Shown in pieces: positions 1 to 15,444 of a stretch of 64,000 nucleotides of DNA. The notes beneath the pieces were generated by a model, which did no database searches, had not been told where the DNA came from, and saw nothing but the letters and a program-made list of their open reading frames with translations. The stretch's first letter is position 1, and each line of letters begins with the position of its first letter. The position numbers and the translations under genes were made by a program. The DNA comes from Hesseltinella vesiculosa. Its lineage: Eukaryota; Mucoromycota; Mucoromycetes; Mucorales; Cunninghamellaceae. The stretch covers positions 124,001 through 188,000 of the forward strand of contig MCGT01000042.1 in assembly GCA_002104935.1 (NCBI GenBank), read 5' to 3'.

Positions 1-1750
1 GTCTTGCAGTGGCACACTGACATGGGCCAATGGGAGATATGGAAAAAAAAAGAGGGGTACTTTGAGATATTTACGCATCGTTGGGTCGTAAGGTTAAAAT
101 ACGCATTGATATGCGATTTCCAAATCTGAAGTAAGCTAAAAATAAGTTTTTTGATCCCGTAAAAAAAAACGTGGAAGATGTACCAAAGCCAAACTGGGCC
201 ATTTTTTTGGCCTTCCGCCCTGCATTTCTTGGAACTCGAAAACGTGCTTGATTATTTGTTATCTGGACTAAGACAAAAAAAAAAAAAGGCTTGCCAAGAG
301 CAGTTCCCTTTGCTTCCGATTGAAAATGGTGATCACCATAAAATAAATCCCTCAAAGGCTGTTTCCAAATCCAATGAGATTCCCCAGTCCTGTCAGAGAT
401 AACATCATCAAGTCATCTTTGGGTAAGTGCCGAACGGGCAACCGGATGGATTGCCACTCCCCTTTTTTTTTTTTTTTAAAGCCTCCGTTGCCTCCATGGA
501 AAAAAAGATCTGATGCGTAAAGACCATGTTTAATCGATCCCTCGGTAATCAATCCTTTTTTTTTTTTTTTTTTTTTTTTTGCCACCTTCACTTTGTTAAA
601 GTCAGGTCTGTGCACCATGCTTGACTTTATTGATGCTTCAAGCTGAGATCTGGTAATGTAGGACAGCATAAAAAGGGATTGTAGACATGGTCAATGCTGA
701 ATTGAACTTTGGTCGTCAGTGAAAGGTGACGGGTTATTTTCATTGTTCCCCTCGTTTTTTTAACAATCAATTTATCCGGTTTCCTCCAGTTGGGAACTTT
801 TTTTTTTGTCGGATAATATTTACCCATGTAGGGCTTGATGACATATTTTCATTAAAAATGAAGTTTCCGCGCACCCACCAAAAATAGAAAGACGGAAAGA
901 AGTCATGCAACTGAGCAGTCGAATGCGTGTTAATTGGTGAACTTGTTCCTGAATTTAAATAAAGGAGAGAGCCGTCGTGTCACAAGGGGAAGGGCTTGAG
1001 AAAAAAGGGGACTTGGTCAAACTAGTAAATCAAGAAAGAAGGGGGGGGGAGATCTGTAGACGAGCTCACTACCGGATAGCCTCGTTTTTTCTTCTTATTG
1101 TGTCATGACAAAAAAAACCTGATCGGTTGGTTTGTTTTAAAAAATGATCGACATTGCCCCGAGCTTGTTCACGAGGTCACTCTGAATTTGGCATTCAGGA
1201 GCATGATGTGAAAAACGTGGCAATTTTTTTTTTGTTTTATCTCATTGGTGATCCCCCAGATCTGGCCAATGTTTGTTTAGCAGCATATGTCCATGCACCT
1301 TTAGCAAAGAAAGATATGCCAAGACGGTTTGTTCTCTTTTTTTTTTTTTTTTTTTTTTGTTTGGGGGGGGTGCGATTGTATTTCCTTCATGCTAAGCAGA
1401 CACAGGTCTAGAAACAAATTTTTAGCATTGGCCACTCTTTGCAGCCCATGGACAAACGCCTGCATATTGACGACGGATAACCTCTTAGGTCATTTTACTC
1501 TCATCGCACGTGACAGTTTCTTCCTTATTTTATCATCGCCGGATGGAGTTTTTTTTGTTTCATCTGCAGGAGTGTCCACCATCAAAACGAAGGCCGATCG
1601 ACCTCCTCCATGCAACGCAGTCTACCCAGCCCTTCTTTCACCCATACGTACAGGCGGGTGTCTTTTGTCTAGTAAAGATGGGGTAGGCTGTTCTCCTTTT
1701 TTTATTTGTTCTTCAATCTAAAAATGGTGCCCAGTGACAATGGAGCAGTT
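1..1750. other. Intergenic region with homopolymer tracts, no convincing gene
   Basis: No reading frame here gives a recognisable protein. Short ORFs on both strands are broken by long T or A runs, for example near 461-476, 557-580 and 1338-1358. The part next to 1751 is presumably the 3' flank of the minus-strand RNA-binding protein gene. An exon of a gene lying mostly to the left of the window cannot be excluded. Confidence 0.5.
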
Positions 1751-3671
1751 TCAGGGGGAATCTTCTGGAGCAGTAGGCTGTGATGACCCTGTGGCTGCAG
1801 GCTTGTGTCTGTTGTCAAGATTAAACGATCGGTAGCCACCACGAGCTGGCCATGCTCCTCGTCCACCATAAGCACCTCGAGCTGTCGTCAACTTTTTCAT
1901 CTAAAATGGAGAATAGAAGTAAGCATCATACGCAGCAGAGCAGCATGCGCTGTCCAAATAAAAAAAAAAAAAAAAAAAAAAAAAACTTTTTACCGCTTCG
2001 AGCTGTTGTAATTTGGCTTTTAGGCGTTCCATTTCGGCCTTTTTTTCATCAAGCGTGGTAGGCAGTTGTTCAGGTTGAAGAGAGGCAGTCGGTTGGACCT
2101 GCTGAGCAGCAGACACAGGAGGTTGCTGCTGGGAAACAGGCTGGTTCAGGTTGTGGATGGTAGCGAGGATTTCTTCACGTTCAGCACTGCCAGAGGGCGC
2201 CTTGGCTAATCGGTCCATGAGACCCTTTTCGAGCTGGATCCGTTTCTCCATCTGCTCCTGCTTTTGTTTTTGCAGGACAAGGAGTTGTTTGACCCGTTCT
2301 TGTTCAGCTTTCTGCCGTTCTTCATTTGCTTTGGCGATCTGAGCAGCTCGAGCTTTCACGATTTCGGGATCCGGCTGGGAAGCCTGTCGTTGGCGTTCTT
2401 GATATTCTTGATAGTCTTTGGCTTCATCCACCTTTTCCCAAAACACCTTAACGAACCGGTTGCCAAAGATCACCGTTGGCGATTGGTAGGCAGCCAGGGC
2501 TTGTTGATGGACACCATATTGAATAAAGGCGCGGCGGTGCTCAGGTTGCACAGACAGATTGATCAGCTTGCCAAACTTGCTAAAGTATTCATTCACAGCA
2601 TCAAGGTTGCACTTGTCATCTGGTATAGAGTCCAAGACAAGGCGAGTGCTGTAAGGTGTGTAGCGTGTGCTGTAGGGCAAATCTTCCTTGGCCACACGAG
2701 GTCCGCGCGAACGGGGACCTCCCGGTAGATGTGATTGCTGGTAGTTACCGTAGCCTTGTTGCTGTACCTGTTGAGGTTGCATGGAATCCATCACAAGTGC
2801 ATTGTCGCCATGGTCATAGGGACAATTGTCACCTCTTAGACAATAGCCTTTTTCTATAGCAAAGAAAAAAAAAGGTGAGCATTGATAGATTGTCAATGCA
2901 GCGAAGCAAATTACGATCATAGTCAAAGCAACGCTTTGGTGGACGGTTGCCCATGCGAGGTAAACGAATGTCTTGGCGTGGCTGTTTGGGCATTGGTCCA
3001 TTGTCACTGGACGAGTCTCTATCCAGCGGACGTTTCGTGGAGCTAGCAGTAGAAGTTTCCACGGGCTGCTCTTCCGTGGTGCGTGCACCACGTCGCTTGA
3101 AGTTAGTGTCGTCGTCGTCATCGTCATCGTCTTCGCTCTCCTGCTGTGCCTTTGCTTGGGCTGGTACGTTCGTGGTTTTCAAGAACGATTTAGTGTCAAG
3201 GGCTTCAAACACACGATCCACGAGGCTTTCCGTTTCTAATCATTTCCAAGTAAATAGATCGGATCAGTAATCATTGCATTTCACCATCGTTTCGGTTGCA
3301 CCATCAACCTACTTTCATCCAAGAACAGCGAAAGCTCTTCGTTGCAGCGCTCCTTTAGCTTGTCACGGGCCAAATCTGACTTTAACAACGCCATCATAAA
3401 ATTGACCAACACAATAGGATCAGCATCGGATCTAATGACAAGAGAAAAGAAAGAAAATAAAAAAAGACAAGAGGAGAAATGGTCAATGAATGAGTGTTTA
3501 TTTGGCTTGTTTGAATGGATCTTGGGGAGGCAGCCAAAGCTGATTTCCCATCACGATTTCCTTTTTTCCGTTTTTCCCAATCTCTAACAAAGAAATCGAC
3601 ACTTACTCTGCCTTGACCAGATCTACAAGATAATCTTTTAGAGCGTTTGATTCGTGTTCAGCAAAGAGCAT
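1751..3671 (-). CDS. RBM26/RBM27-like CCCH zinc finger and RRM protein
   Basis: Five exons (3671-3607, 3431-3313, 3235-2915, 2853-1994, 1900-1751) keep one frame and give about 504 residues. Residues 1-75 resemble the PWI-like N-terminal region of human RBM26/27, including the SLVDRVFEALDTKSFL stretch. An acidic Asp run follows. A CCCH finger with spacing C-x8-C-x5-C-x3-H lies at about 164-183 and is split by intron 3. An RRM at about 239-311 begins TRLVLDSIPDD. A long Gln/Glu/Lys-rich coiled coil and a short Arg/Gly-rich tail finish the protein. Known family role: RBM26/27 and fission yeast Rmn1 act with Mtr4-like helicases and Red1/ZFC3H1 proteins to hand nuclear polyadenylated RNA to the exosome. 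Orthology is inferred from domain order. The gene is divergent from the ISWI gene. The intron before the last exon holds a long poly(T) tract in the sense direction. Confidence 0.85.
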
Positions 3672-4148
3672 GGTTTTGGTATATAGTGAAAATGACGTGA
3701 AAGAAAAAAGCTGTTTCCGCCAGCCTTGTTTTTTTTAAAAAAAAAAAAAAAAATCGCTGCAAAATGCACGCCCAATCAGGAGACGGGACAATGCTCCACG
3801 AGACAAAAAAGGCAACCCCTGCCTGCTTTTTTTTCTTTACTTTTTTTTTTTTTTTTTTTTTTTTGTTTTCACTTCTTTGTTACGAATCTTTTGATTACTT
3901 GCCAAGTGTGGTTTCCATCTAGACGCTCTCGAAGTCGTAAAAAACTAATGGTAAGAACCAGATGCTTCTATACTGTCCTCCCTCCCTCTTTGCTACGTCT
4001 CATGCAACGGCTAAATGTCAAAAAAACTACTCGCTCACTGCAAGACAATTGATAATCTATCATTCACTTTTCATAGTTGCGCAAGGGATCCAAACGACAA
4101 CAAGCTGTGGTATGGCATAATTTATATGCAGGCACATTTCATACAAAT
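3672..4148. promoter_or_regulatory. Divergent spacer between RBM26/27-like and ISWI genes
   Basis: This 477-bp spacer separates two divergently transcribed genes, so it should hold both promoters. It contains an A tract near 3736-3753 and a T tract near 3839-3864. No TATA box or known factor site could be assigned with confidence. Its promoter role is inferred from gene orientation only. Confidence 0.4.
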
Positions 4149-8401
<4,253 letters not shown>

Positions 8402-8633
8402 TAACCTCAACCTACCTTATATCACGTGGTTGCATAGCCATCAGTGCTTCTTGACAACCCTCATTAAAAAGCTGCATTGAGTGCAAAGTGTGACCTAACC
8501 ATTTGACGGTGCAGTTTTGACCACATGACACATTTGGAGGGCTGCGGAGTTTTTTGTTTTCATGCCTTTTTTTTTCTCCTTTTCCAATTCCCAAGGTCCG
8601 CGCCTTTTTTTTTTTTCTTTTTACGCTCTTCCC

Positions 8634-9233
8634 ATGACACCTCAACGTCCATCCATCCATGAAACAAAAGAAGTCAAGCGCATAGAATTGATTATTGTGC
8701 CCGGGAAAAGTCTAGGACCATTTCGTTTGGGTAAAACAAAAAAAGATAATCATCTATCGAAATATGCGTCACTCAAAAAGCTCGGTAGGTCTTTCCTTGT
8801 GGGATACAATTCAGTTCCTTCGAGATAAGGTCTTCTTTTTCCCAAAGGTCGACCTAAAATATGATGAAAAGGTAAACGTTTGTATATCCATGAAGACTTT
8901 TCCTCAAATTCACTCTCTACCATTTGCATTTTCTTGATAGGAACCGCTGCGTTATCCGGTGATACTGACATTGCCAATGAATGGTATTCATCTTTGGTTT
9001 GATGCCTCATTGCAAAGACTCAAATGTATAGAGTGTTTTGACCCTTCTAAAGTCAAACTTGTCTATCAGAATGGTGACGTCAGGTAAAAAAGAAGAAGAA
9101 GAAGAAGAAGAAGAAGAAGAAGAAGAGAATCACGACGATAACAAACGCTTGTTCATCACGGCCAAATAGCTCCAGTCGAACAATTCCAACGTTTTTGTCC
9201 ATTTACAAGTCATTCGGGTAAAAAATCGCTTAT

Positions 9234-9307
<74 letters not shown>

Positions 9308-10676
9308 CCATTGAATTAACTCTACCTTCTTTTATTTATTAGGCCCACATACCCTGGAGATTTTGACGAGCCCCAGTGCACGTACACGTTGAGCTATCCC
9401 GTAAGATATGGTAAATGGTGCCATGAACGCTTGCGCAATAACTAGCCTATTCTAGGGTGTATCGTTTGCCTTTCCTATTCCCACGAAGTATCATGATATT
9501 TACAAGCAATCCAATGGTAAGAATCAGGAGGAGGGTAATTTGCTCAATGCAGCTGACCTCACTCTTTCTGAAGATCTGCCTTTGGAGTTCCCGGATGGAA
9601 CAACTCCCATTGCCTCCAAGTTGTACGTGTTCCCAAGCCAAAGTCCCAATTGGGTTTCAGCAGCTCTACCCAACATTTCCAAACTTCTGACAGAAATTGG
9701 GGATGGTCTCAAATATGGCAAATGGGGTCGCCGTGATGTGGAAAAGGTTGTTGCCAAGGTATTCTATTTTTTTTCTCCGAAAAATTGCCCATCAACCACC
9801 AACCATTCATCTCATCCCTGCTTGATAACCCCCAGGTTTCCCAAGGCATTGAGTTACATTTCCCAAGTCACGAGGGTAAAGACGAAGGACAGCACCAAGT
9901 CGACATTTTATTGGGTTGCACGACGGTGCAAGAAATCCTGTCTGATTTGGGTCGCCCTTCACGCCTGTTTTACAAGGAAGAAGACAAGATGAAGATTCAT
10001 TCTGTCGACGAACCTTCCAACAAGTCAGGATCGTCAGACCTCAACGATGAAGATGAACGAGGTAAATTTATCCCACATTTATTTTTACTAGCATACTCAG
10101 CCTCTTTCCATATTCTAGACATCGGTCAGCGTGATGAGGCCACAGATTATTTTTTAAATTATTTCCACCTTGGTTTGGATTTTTTGATTGATGGATCCCG
10201 CCATGTGTGTGTCAAGATTGTCCTCCATGGAAATATACCTGGTCATTTTGACTTCCAAAGATACAAGCGGTGCCCCTATCAGATTATCCTCCCGACGAAA
10301 AAAAAAAATGGAAAGAAGGACTTGCCCAAAGACATGCTGGTAGACGTGACGTCGGACCCAAAGGATGACCAAGTGCCTAACAACATTATTACCAACACCA
10401 TGAAGGTTAGTGAGATGAGCACCGACAAAAGCCTTATTTTTTTTTTTTTTTCATGAGATCACTACAATGCAGCAGCGTATACCTTGGACCACTGGGAATC
10501 AAATCACCACCAAACCGACAGACCAAACTCAAATAGAGCAGCACAAGCCGGTGATCTTGACACGTGGGTCCAATGAGCAGAATCCCTTTGGGTCGACATA
10601 CTTGACAGGTTACAGCCAAGGCATCGTAATGGAAGTTATGAAAAACGGTGACGTCCCTTCCATTGTCCTCTTTTAG
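8634..10676 (+). CDS. PHAF1 (UPF0183, C16orf70) family protein
   Basis: About nine exons give roughly 490 residues. The start LIIVPGKSLGPFRLG matches the family N-terminus (VPERSLG..FTLG in human). Other family landmarks are DPSKVKLVYQN, VQEILSDLGRPSRLFYKEED, KMKIHS, DYFLNYFHLGLDFLIDG and the C-terminal NPFGSTYLTGYSQGIVMEVM just before the stop at 10674-10676. The human protein (phagosome assembly factor 1, with MYTHO-type partners) is linked to autophagy and phagosome formation on membranes. The fungal role is inferred from the family. The start at 8634 was chosen because it gives the family-like N-terminus; an in-frame ATG at 8562 would add a Phe-rich tract. Two consecutive introns carry a GAA and a GA microsatellite. 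Long insertions between conserved blocks make it longer than the human protein. Confidence 0.85.
9091..9126 (+). repeat. (GAA)n microsatellite in an intron of the PHAF1-like gene
   Basis: About twelve GAA units follow the donor after the GGTGACGTCAG exon end. The tract sits entirely within an intron that closes before the exon encoding SSRTIPTFLSIYKSFG. Confidence 0.9.
9237..9304 (+). repeat. (GA)34 microsatellite in the next intron
   Basis: An uninterrupted GA dinucleotide run of about 68 bp fills most of the intron between the exons encoding IYKSFG and PTYPGDFDEP. Such a run is probably length-variable between strains. Confidence 0.93.
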
Positions 10677-10716
10677 TGCATCCCCTCTTCTTTATACCCT
10701 TTTTTTTTGTTTTACA

Positions 10717-11090
10717 GTTCACCGTTCCCAGGTTGCGGCCACCGATACATGCAAGCAAATAAAAACGGCGGTTGAAAACTGCGAGGGAATACAATGCGCT
10801 TTTTTACGCGCGGCTCAGTTTGTACGGAATCAAGATGCGTTGACAGTTCTGGTGCACCTACTAAATCCATCTTGGTCACCACCACCTCTTGCCTCCGCTC
10901 ACTTGCTGGCAACACCGAAGAAGACAAGAAGGCTGCGCTGGCTACGATCTTCAGCTATCGTGAGCAATGCATCTGCGCTCTTTTGCATGCTTTTTTTTAT
11001 GGCATTGATTGTGGTCTTTCCAGCTGATTTGCAGTGGATAGTGAGCTCTGCTCTATCTACCAACGGCATGCTGACGAGGTAAGAGATGCA
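10717..11090 (+). other. Unidentified exon-like segments after the PHAF1-like gene
   Basis: A protein-like frame starts just after a splice-acceptor-like TTTTACAG at 10709-10716. It contains TCKQIKTAVENCEGIQC and LTVLVHLLNPSW. A second frame near 10890-10980 reads EEDKKAALATIFSYREQCIC. A third near 11022-11080 reads LQWIVSSALSTNGMLTR and ends at a GTAAG donor-like site. The three could be exons of one gene joined by tiny introns. No start codon is seen upstream and no continuation is obvious after 11090, so a truncated gene or remnant is as likely. The family was not recognised. Confidence 0.3.
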
Positions 11091-11936
11091 ATGAATTAAG
11101 GCGTGTAGTATTTCGGACTGCTGAATCAAAAATATGGCACCTTTATACATGCTAAAAAAAAAGTAGGATAATCAAGTTTCTAGGCTTCTGATAAATAACC
11201 AACAAAAGGACAACTTGAACACACCCAAATTCTGAGCATCGAAAGCATTCTTGCAAAATATTGCAACCAGCATGAGATCTCGGCACAGTACGATGTTTTT
11301 TTGCTTCCTTGACTGCTGATTTAGCTTCGCCATACCCTTGGCTGGTTGACCAATGAATGCCTTTCAAGCTTGCTATGCATACATCAGGGTGACATACCCA
11401 TTAATCTTCATTTTTGCGAATTTCCAGTGTCATATCGCTTGTCCATCGAAGGAACATGCCCTCGTCTGGTTAGAGCAGATGCCATTGCGCAGTAGATGGG
11501 TGGGCAGCCTTAGGGCGGACGTTTGGCAGGCAGGCCTGAACCGTTGCTGGTTTTTCACCGCATCATGACTACAGGGCACTAAATCTGTTGTGAACTGCAT
11601 AGTGGTGATGGATGTGCACCTGCTGTGTGACGGGTGTGTTATTTAGAGCAGTTGCCATTGCACAGTAGATGGATGGGCACCATTAGGGCTTCTGGCGGAT
11701 TTTGGCAGGCCGACCAGTGTTTTTGCGGGTCTTTTCAGACAAGAAATTGGGCTGCCGCGCAGGGTAATGGGACGCTGCTCTTTCTTTTTGTTTTTTATTG
11801 AATGCCATAGCTTTTTTTCTTTGTGTATGTCTTGAATCATACCATTCTCTTCCTTGGACTACTTGGCCTTTAAAAAAAATCATACCCTATCGATTCTGCT
11901 ATTCTTATTGATTATTTTATTCATGGCGTAAATGAT
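11091..11936. other. Intergenic region upstream of the inositol phosphate kinase
   Basis: No convincing coding sequence was found here. The region holds a pair of imperfect direct repeats (listed separately) and presumably the promoter of the kinase gene at 11937. Confidence 0.5.
11464..11740 (+). repeat. Pair of imperfect direct repeats
   Basis: Two copies of about 90 bp begin at about 11469 and 11646. They share AGAGCAG-TGCCATTGC, CAGTAGATG and TGGGCA, and then GGCAGGC blocks. They are offset by 177 bp, diverged by substitutions and small indels, and show no coding potential. Confidence 0.75.
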
Positions 11937-14063
11937 ATGTCGACTTTACATGATTGCAACGAAAATAGATCTTTTGAGGAAGCTCAACAGCAACCAGCTT
12001 TTGATCCGACCAGTTTGACATCGTCACTTCCGCTGCTGCCATTCCAAAACCAAGTTGGTGGTCATTGCTCTTTCTTCCGATTCTCCAAGCGTGCCATCTG
12101 CAAGCCCATGTCTCACAAGGAACGTCAATTTTACGAACACTTGGATCAGCACCATGCGCCTCTGCTCCCGTTTATTTCACAGTATTTGGGTGTGGTCAAT
12201 GTCACTTATCGTTCTTCCAATGCGCAGCCCATGTTGCCTGAAGTCATCTTGGCTGATAATCCGCAACTGCTGTTGAACTGGAAAAGAGGGGAGCATCGCA
12301 TGCGCAAGCAGCAGCCTGCCATGTCGTCATCATCGATCTCCGATGATGAACTCTCTGCTCGTCCAGCGCTATCACCTCGCTCGTTCAAAGAGCAAGTCCT
12401 CCGTGAAGTTTTTTCTCCCGAAGCGCTGCTAGAGCGCCTCCAGCAAGTCAAGGACTGGCAACAAGGCATGCGCCAACGGCAACTAGAACAGTACCAAGGC
12501 GACACTCCACCACCTCCCTGCTTGCATCCTTCCCGAAGTGTCATGGACTTTAGACCGACAGAGCATCAACAGAGGACTGCACCACCATCAGCCAACCCCA
12601 CTCCCTCGCAAGATTTTCATCCCTCGCAGACACAGAGTAACTCCTCGCTTCCACGTCGTGCCTCTGGCCCACCCGCCCAGTCATTCGGCACGCTTGTTTC
12701 TAGCTTTACACCCCAGCGCCTGTATTCACCTGAATCGACGCAACCGAGCGAACACAGCCACAGCCTTCTACCTGTTGAGCATGACTTTAGTCGTCATCCT
12801 GTTGACGATCAGCCTTCGTCATCCTCACCTCACGTCATTGTCCACCCTCGCCAGCCTTCCATTATTGGCACTACTACATCCGCACCACAAACTCCACGCA
12901 TGCGCGAAACGAAGCTACACAATCCAAGCATCCGCCCACTGCAAGCCTCGTCTACGACCTCTCCTTCTATTAATGCGCCACCTGTCACAGCCTTTCCGTC
13001 TATTGGTCTTCCACCTTCGCCATCAGTTGCTATCACTTCGCCTCCCGACACGTCTATTACTGCACCTACTCAGTGTTCACCGTTGTCATCAGCATCATCT
13101 CATGAACAAGAATCGCTACACAGCATGGGAGACCGTCTTGCACCTGCGACACACAACCCAACTTCTACACTCAACGAAGATATTGGCAAGGAGCCTCCCA
13201 TCGCCAGTCACCAATCTTCTACGTCGTCTGGTGCCAGTTGGCGGCCCCGCCGTGCACCCAATAACCCATGGTCCGAGCAAATGTATCGACGAGATCTGGA
13301 AAAAGTGAACGTTGATGATGTACAGCAATTCATACTCATCGAGGATTTGACCGATGGCATCGAATACCCCTGTGTCTTGGATCTTAAAATGGGCACCCGC
13401 CAACATGGTGTGTACGCTACAGAGACGAAATTCAACAGCCAAACCAGCAAATGCACTCGCTCCACCAGCTCCACCATGGGGGTCCGTGTTTCTGGTATGC
13501 AAGTCTATAACCTGAAGCAGGTATGCTCGCTCGTTAAAAAGAATCATATGTATTTGGAAAACTCACAGTCTTTAATGTTGTTCAAGGGCCAGTTCCTGTT
13601 TGAGGACAAATACCATGGACGTACCCTGAAACCGGAAACCTTCCGCGAAACCTTGGTGCGTTATTTCGACAATGGTCAGGGCTGCCAGACACGCCACCTG
13701 CCAGCCTTGATTCGCAAGTTGACCCTTATCTACCGCATTATCCAATCCATGGATTCGTACCGATTCTATGCCTCGTCGCTGCTTATTATCTATGATGCTT
13801 TTCCCACCAGCAAACGCCAGATCGATGTACGACTCATCGACTTTGCCAAGTCTGTATCCAAGCAGGAATGGTTAGACCAGCAGGATCAGTTCACCTATCC
13901 ACCAGAAGAATTGCCTCGCTGCTCTATTGGCTCAAATAGCATCGGTCCTGATCAAGGCTATCTACTTGGTTTACGATCACTCGTGTCATGCTTTTCTTGG
14001 ATTTATACCTCCCACGGTGGCAATCCCGATGATCTAGTCAAACTTGCTGACGACCGACCCTAG
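11937..14063 (+). CDS. KCS1: Inositol hexakisphosphate kinase (Kcs1/IP6K type)
   Basis: An intronless ORF of 708 residues. The N-terminal block (about 45-115) includes FQNQVGGHCSFFRFSKR and the NPQLLLNW segment typical of fungal Kcs1. A long Ser/Pro/Thr/His-rich linker (about 120-440) is probably disordered. The C-terminal kinase core carries the IPK signature PCVLDLKMG (PxxxDxKxG), TSSTMGVRVSGMQVY and the metal-binding IDFAKS motif. The family phosphorylates InsP6 to 5-InsP7, an inositol pyrophosphate that signals phosphate and energy status through SPX-domain proteins. The ATG at 11937 follows an in-frame stop-rich leader. All catalytic landmarks I can recognise are intact. IP6K identity rather than IPMK is inferred from length and N-terminal block. 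Confidence 0.92.
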   Translation: MSTLHDCNENRSFEEAQQQPAFDPTSLTSSLPLLPFQNQVGGHCSFFRFSKRAICKPMSHKERQFYEHLDQHHAPLLPFISQYLGVVNVTYRSSNAQPMLPEVILADNPQLLLNWKRGEHRMRKQQPAMSSSSISDDELSARPALSPRSFKEQVLREVFSPEALLERLQQVKDWQQGMRQRQLEQYQGDTPPPPCLHPSRSVMDFRPTEHQQRTAPPSANPTPSQDFHPSQTQSNSSLPRRASGPPAQSFGTLVSSFTPQRLYSPESTQPSEHSHSLLPVEHDFSRHPVDDQPSSSSPHVIVHPRQPSIIGTTTSAPQTPRMRETKLHNPSIRPLQASSTTSPSINAPPVTAFPSIGLPPSPSVAITSPPDTSITAPTQCSPLSSASSHEQESLHSMGDRLAPATHNPTSTLNEDIGKEPPIASHQSSTSSGASWRPRRAPNNPWSEQMYRRDLEKVNVDDVQQFILIEDLTDGIEYPCVLDLKMGTRQHGVYATETKFNSQTSKCTRSTSSTMGVRVSGMQVYNLKQVCSLVKKNHMYLENSQSLMLFKGQFLFEDKYHGRTLKPETFRETLVRYFDNGQGCQTRHLPALIRKLTLIYRIIQSMDSYRFYASSLLIIYDAFPTSKRQIDVRLIDFAKSVSKQEWLDQQDQFTYPPEELPRCSIGSNSIGPDQGYLLGLRSLVSCFSWIYTSHGGNPDDLVKLADDRP

Positions 14064-14911
14064 ATACTTCCTGCCAATTTGCCCTTTTATTCTTGTCTTG
14101 ATCCCTCATCTGTCCCCTCTCGTTGTCTATATTTCTGCCCTGCTCGCTCTCTCCATCTATTGCTCAAATAAACGTTCTTTTTTGTTGTCAAATACTGAAT
14201 CCTGTAGCACACAGCACCGCCTGCAAGCTTCCAACACACTTTCATTGACCCTCCTCCAATTTTTTTATTCAGGATTCCTTTTGCTTCGCGTCTGCACGAC
14301 ATGCTTCATACTCATCTAGCCCAAGCCATGGCCCGTTTTGTTGATCAACGACTACAGTTGCCCCAACTGCTTTATTACATGCTTAGGCAACTGCTGAACC
14401 AAACGAAGGCAGTTGAATTCCTCACAAAAAAAAAAAAACCTGAGTGCGGTAATTTGGAGTTACCATGGAGAGTGTGTATGACAATTTCTATACGATCTAT
14501 CACTTTTCTATAATTGACGAAGAGTGAACATAAAAAAAAGAGGGCAATGAGTCACTCACTTTGCAGCCTGCACGCTCAGGCTCAGTGAGCTGGGGAGAAG
14601 TAAGCAAACTGGATCATTTATTGGGTCTTTGCAGCTTTACATGAGCAGCTGCTGTCAAGGAGCTATGACAAGGACGATGGTGTTGCCAAGGTTTTTCTTA
14701 GATCGTTTCCAATTTGCACGGTTTGGCCAGGTAATTTCAGATTGTTCTACAGTTGATCCAGCCGGCACTGAAGACACCAAGGTTACCAGGATGGAGGGTT
14801 AGAGTTCCTTTGATTGATCGTAGGCTGATTGGCTGGCCACAGATGATCGTACCTATAAAATTGAAAGGATGAGTGTCTTGCTACTTTTTTTTTTTACCTT
14901 TCAATGGCAAC
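14064..14911. other. Intergenic region, no gene seen
   Basis: Contains the 3' flank of the kinase gene, including an AATAAA at about 14167, and AT-rich sequence. Small ORFs here look random. Confidence 0.5.
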
Positions 14912-15101
14912 GCAGCAACACGGACAGCACCCCAATCCATTAAGGCGAAGACCAAGAGGTCAAAATGCCCGTAGTGTATGCCACTTCCTCTGACCCAACG
15001 GTCCTCTTGCAGGTCTATAGCTCGCCATGCCTTAGGAAAGACATGTGGTGTTCCCGACAAGCAGCCCCGGCAAGGATACTGGAAAGGTACGTTTCTTGAG
15101 A
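14912..15101 (+). repeat. Direct duplication, left copy (about 190 bp)
   Basis: The segment starts GCAGCAACACGGACAGC and ends near GGAAAGGTACGTTTCTTGAG. It recurs 205 bp downstream at about 97% identity. The minus strand is open across most of it, giving a low-complexity-free 102-residue reading without recognisable similarity. Confidence 0.9.
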
Positions 15102-15116
15102 CACTGCCAACCAGAT

Positions 15117-15306
15117 GCAGCAACACGGACAGCACCCCAATCCATTTAGGCGAAGACCAAGAGGTCAAAATGCCCGTAGTGTATGCCACTTCCTCCGACC
15201 CAACGGTCCTCTTGCAGGTCTATAGCTCGCCATGCCTTAGGAAAGACATGTGGTGTTCCCGACAAGCAGCCCCGGCAAGGATACTAGAAAGGTGCATTTC
15301 TGGAGG
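15117..15306 (+). repeat. Direct duplication, right copy (about 190 bp)
   Basis: Second copy of the 14912-15101 segment at a constant 205-bp offset. Only a few substitutions are visible, for example TTAAGG versus TTTAGG and TCCTCTGAC versus TCCTCCGAC. The short spacer (15102-15116) is unique. Confidence 0.9.
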
Positions 15307-15444
15307 CATAAGATGAAACTAAAATGTAAAAATACAGTATAAGAAAAGGTAAACAAAACCTAGCTGAGCGGAGGTACAAAGTTTATAAAATGTGCGCGCC
15401 TGTGGAAAAACGTTGCTTTCTTGCTCACTTTCTTGTTGACTGAC

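Noticed and set aside
1154..1721. Plus-strand ORFs of 85 and 130 residues
   Set aside because: They pass through a T tract read as poly-Phe. No homology-like motif was seen.
12538..13308. 256-residue frame overlapping the inositol phosphate kinase
   Set aside because: It is a shifted frame of the Ser/Pro-rich linker, His/Leu-rich, with no family signal.
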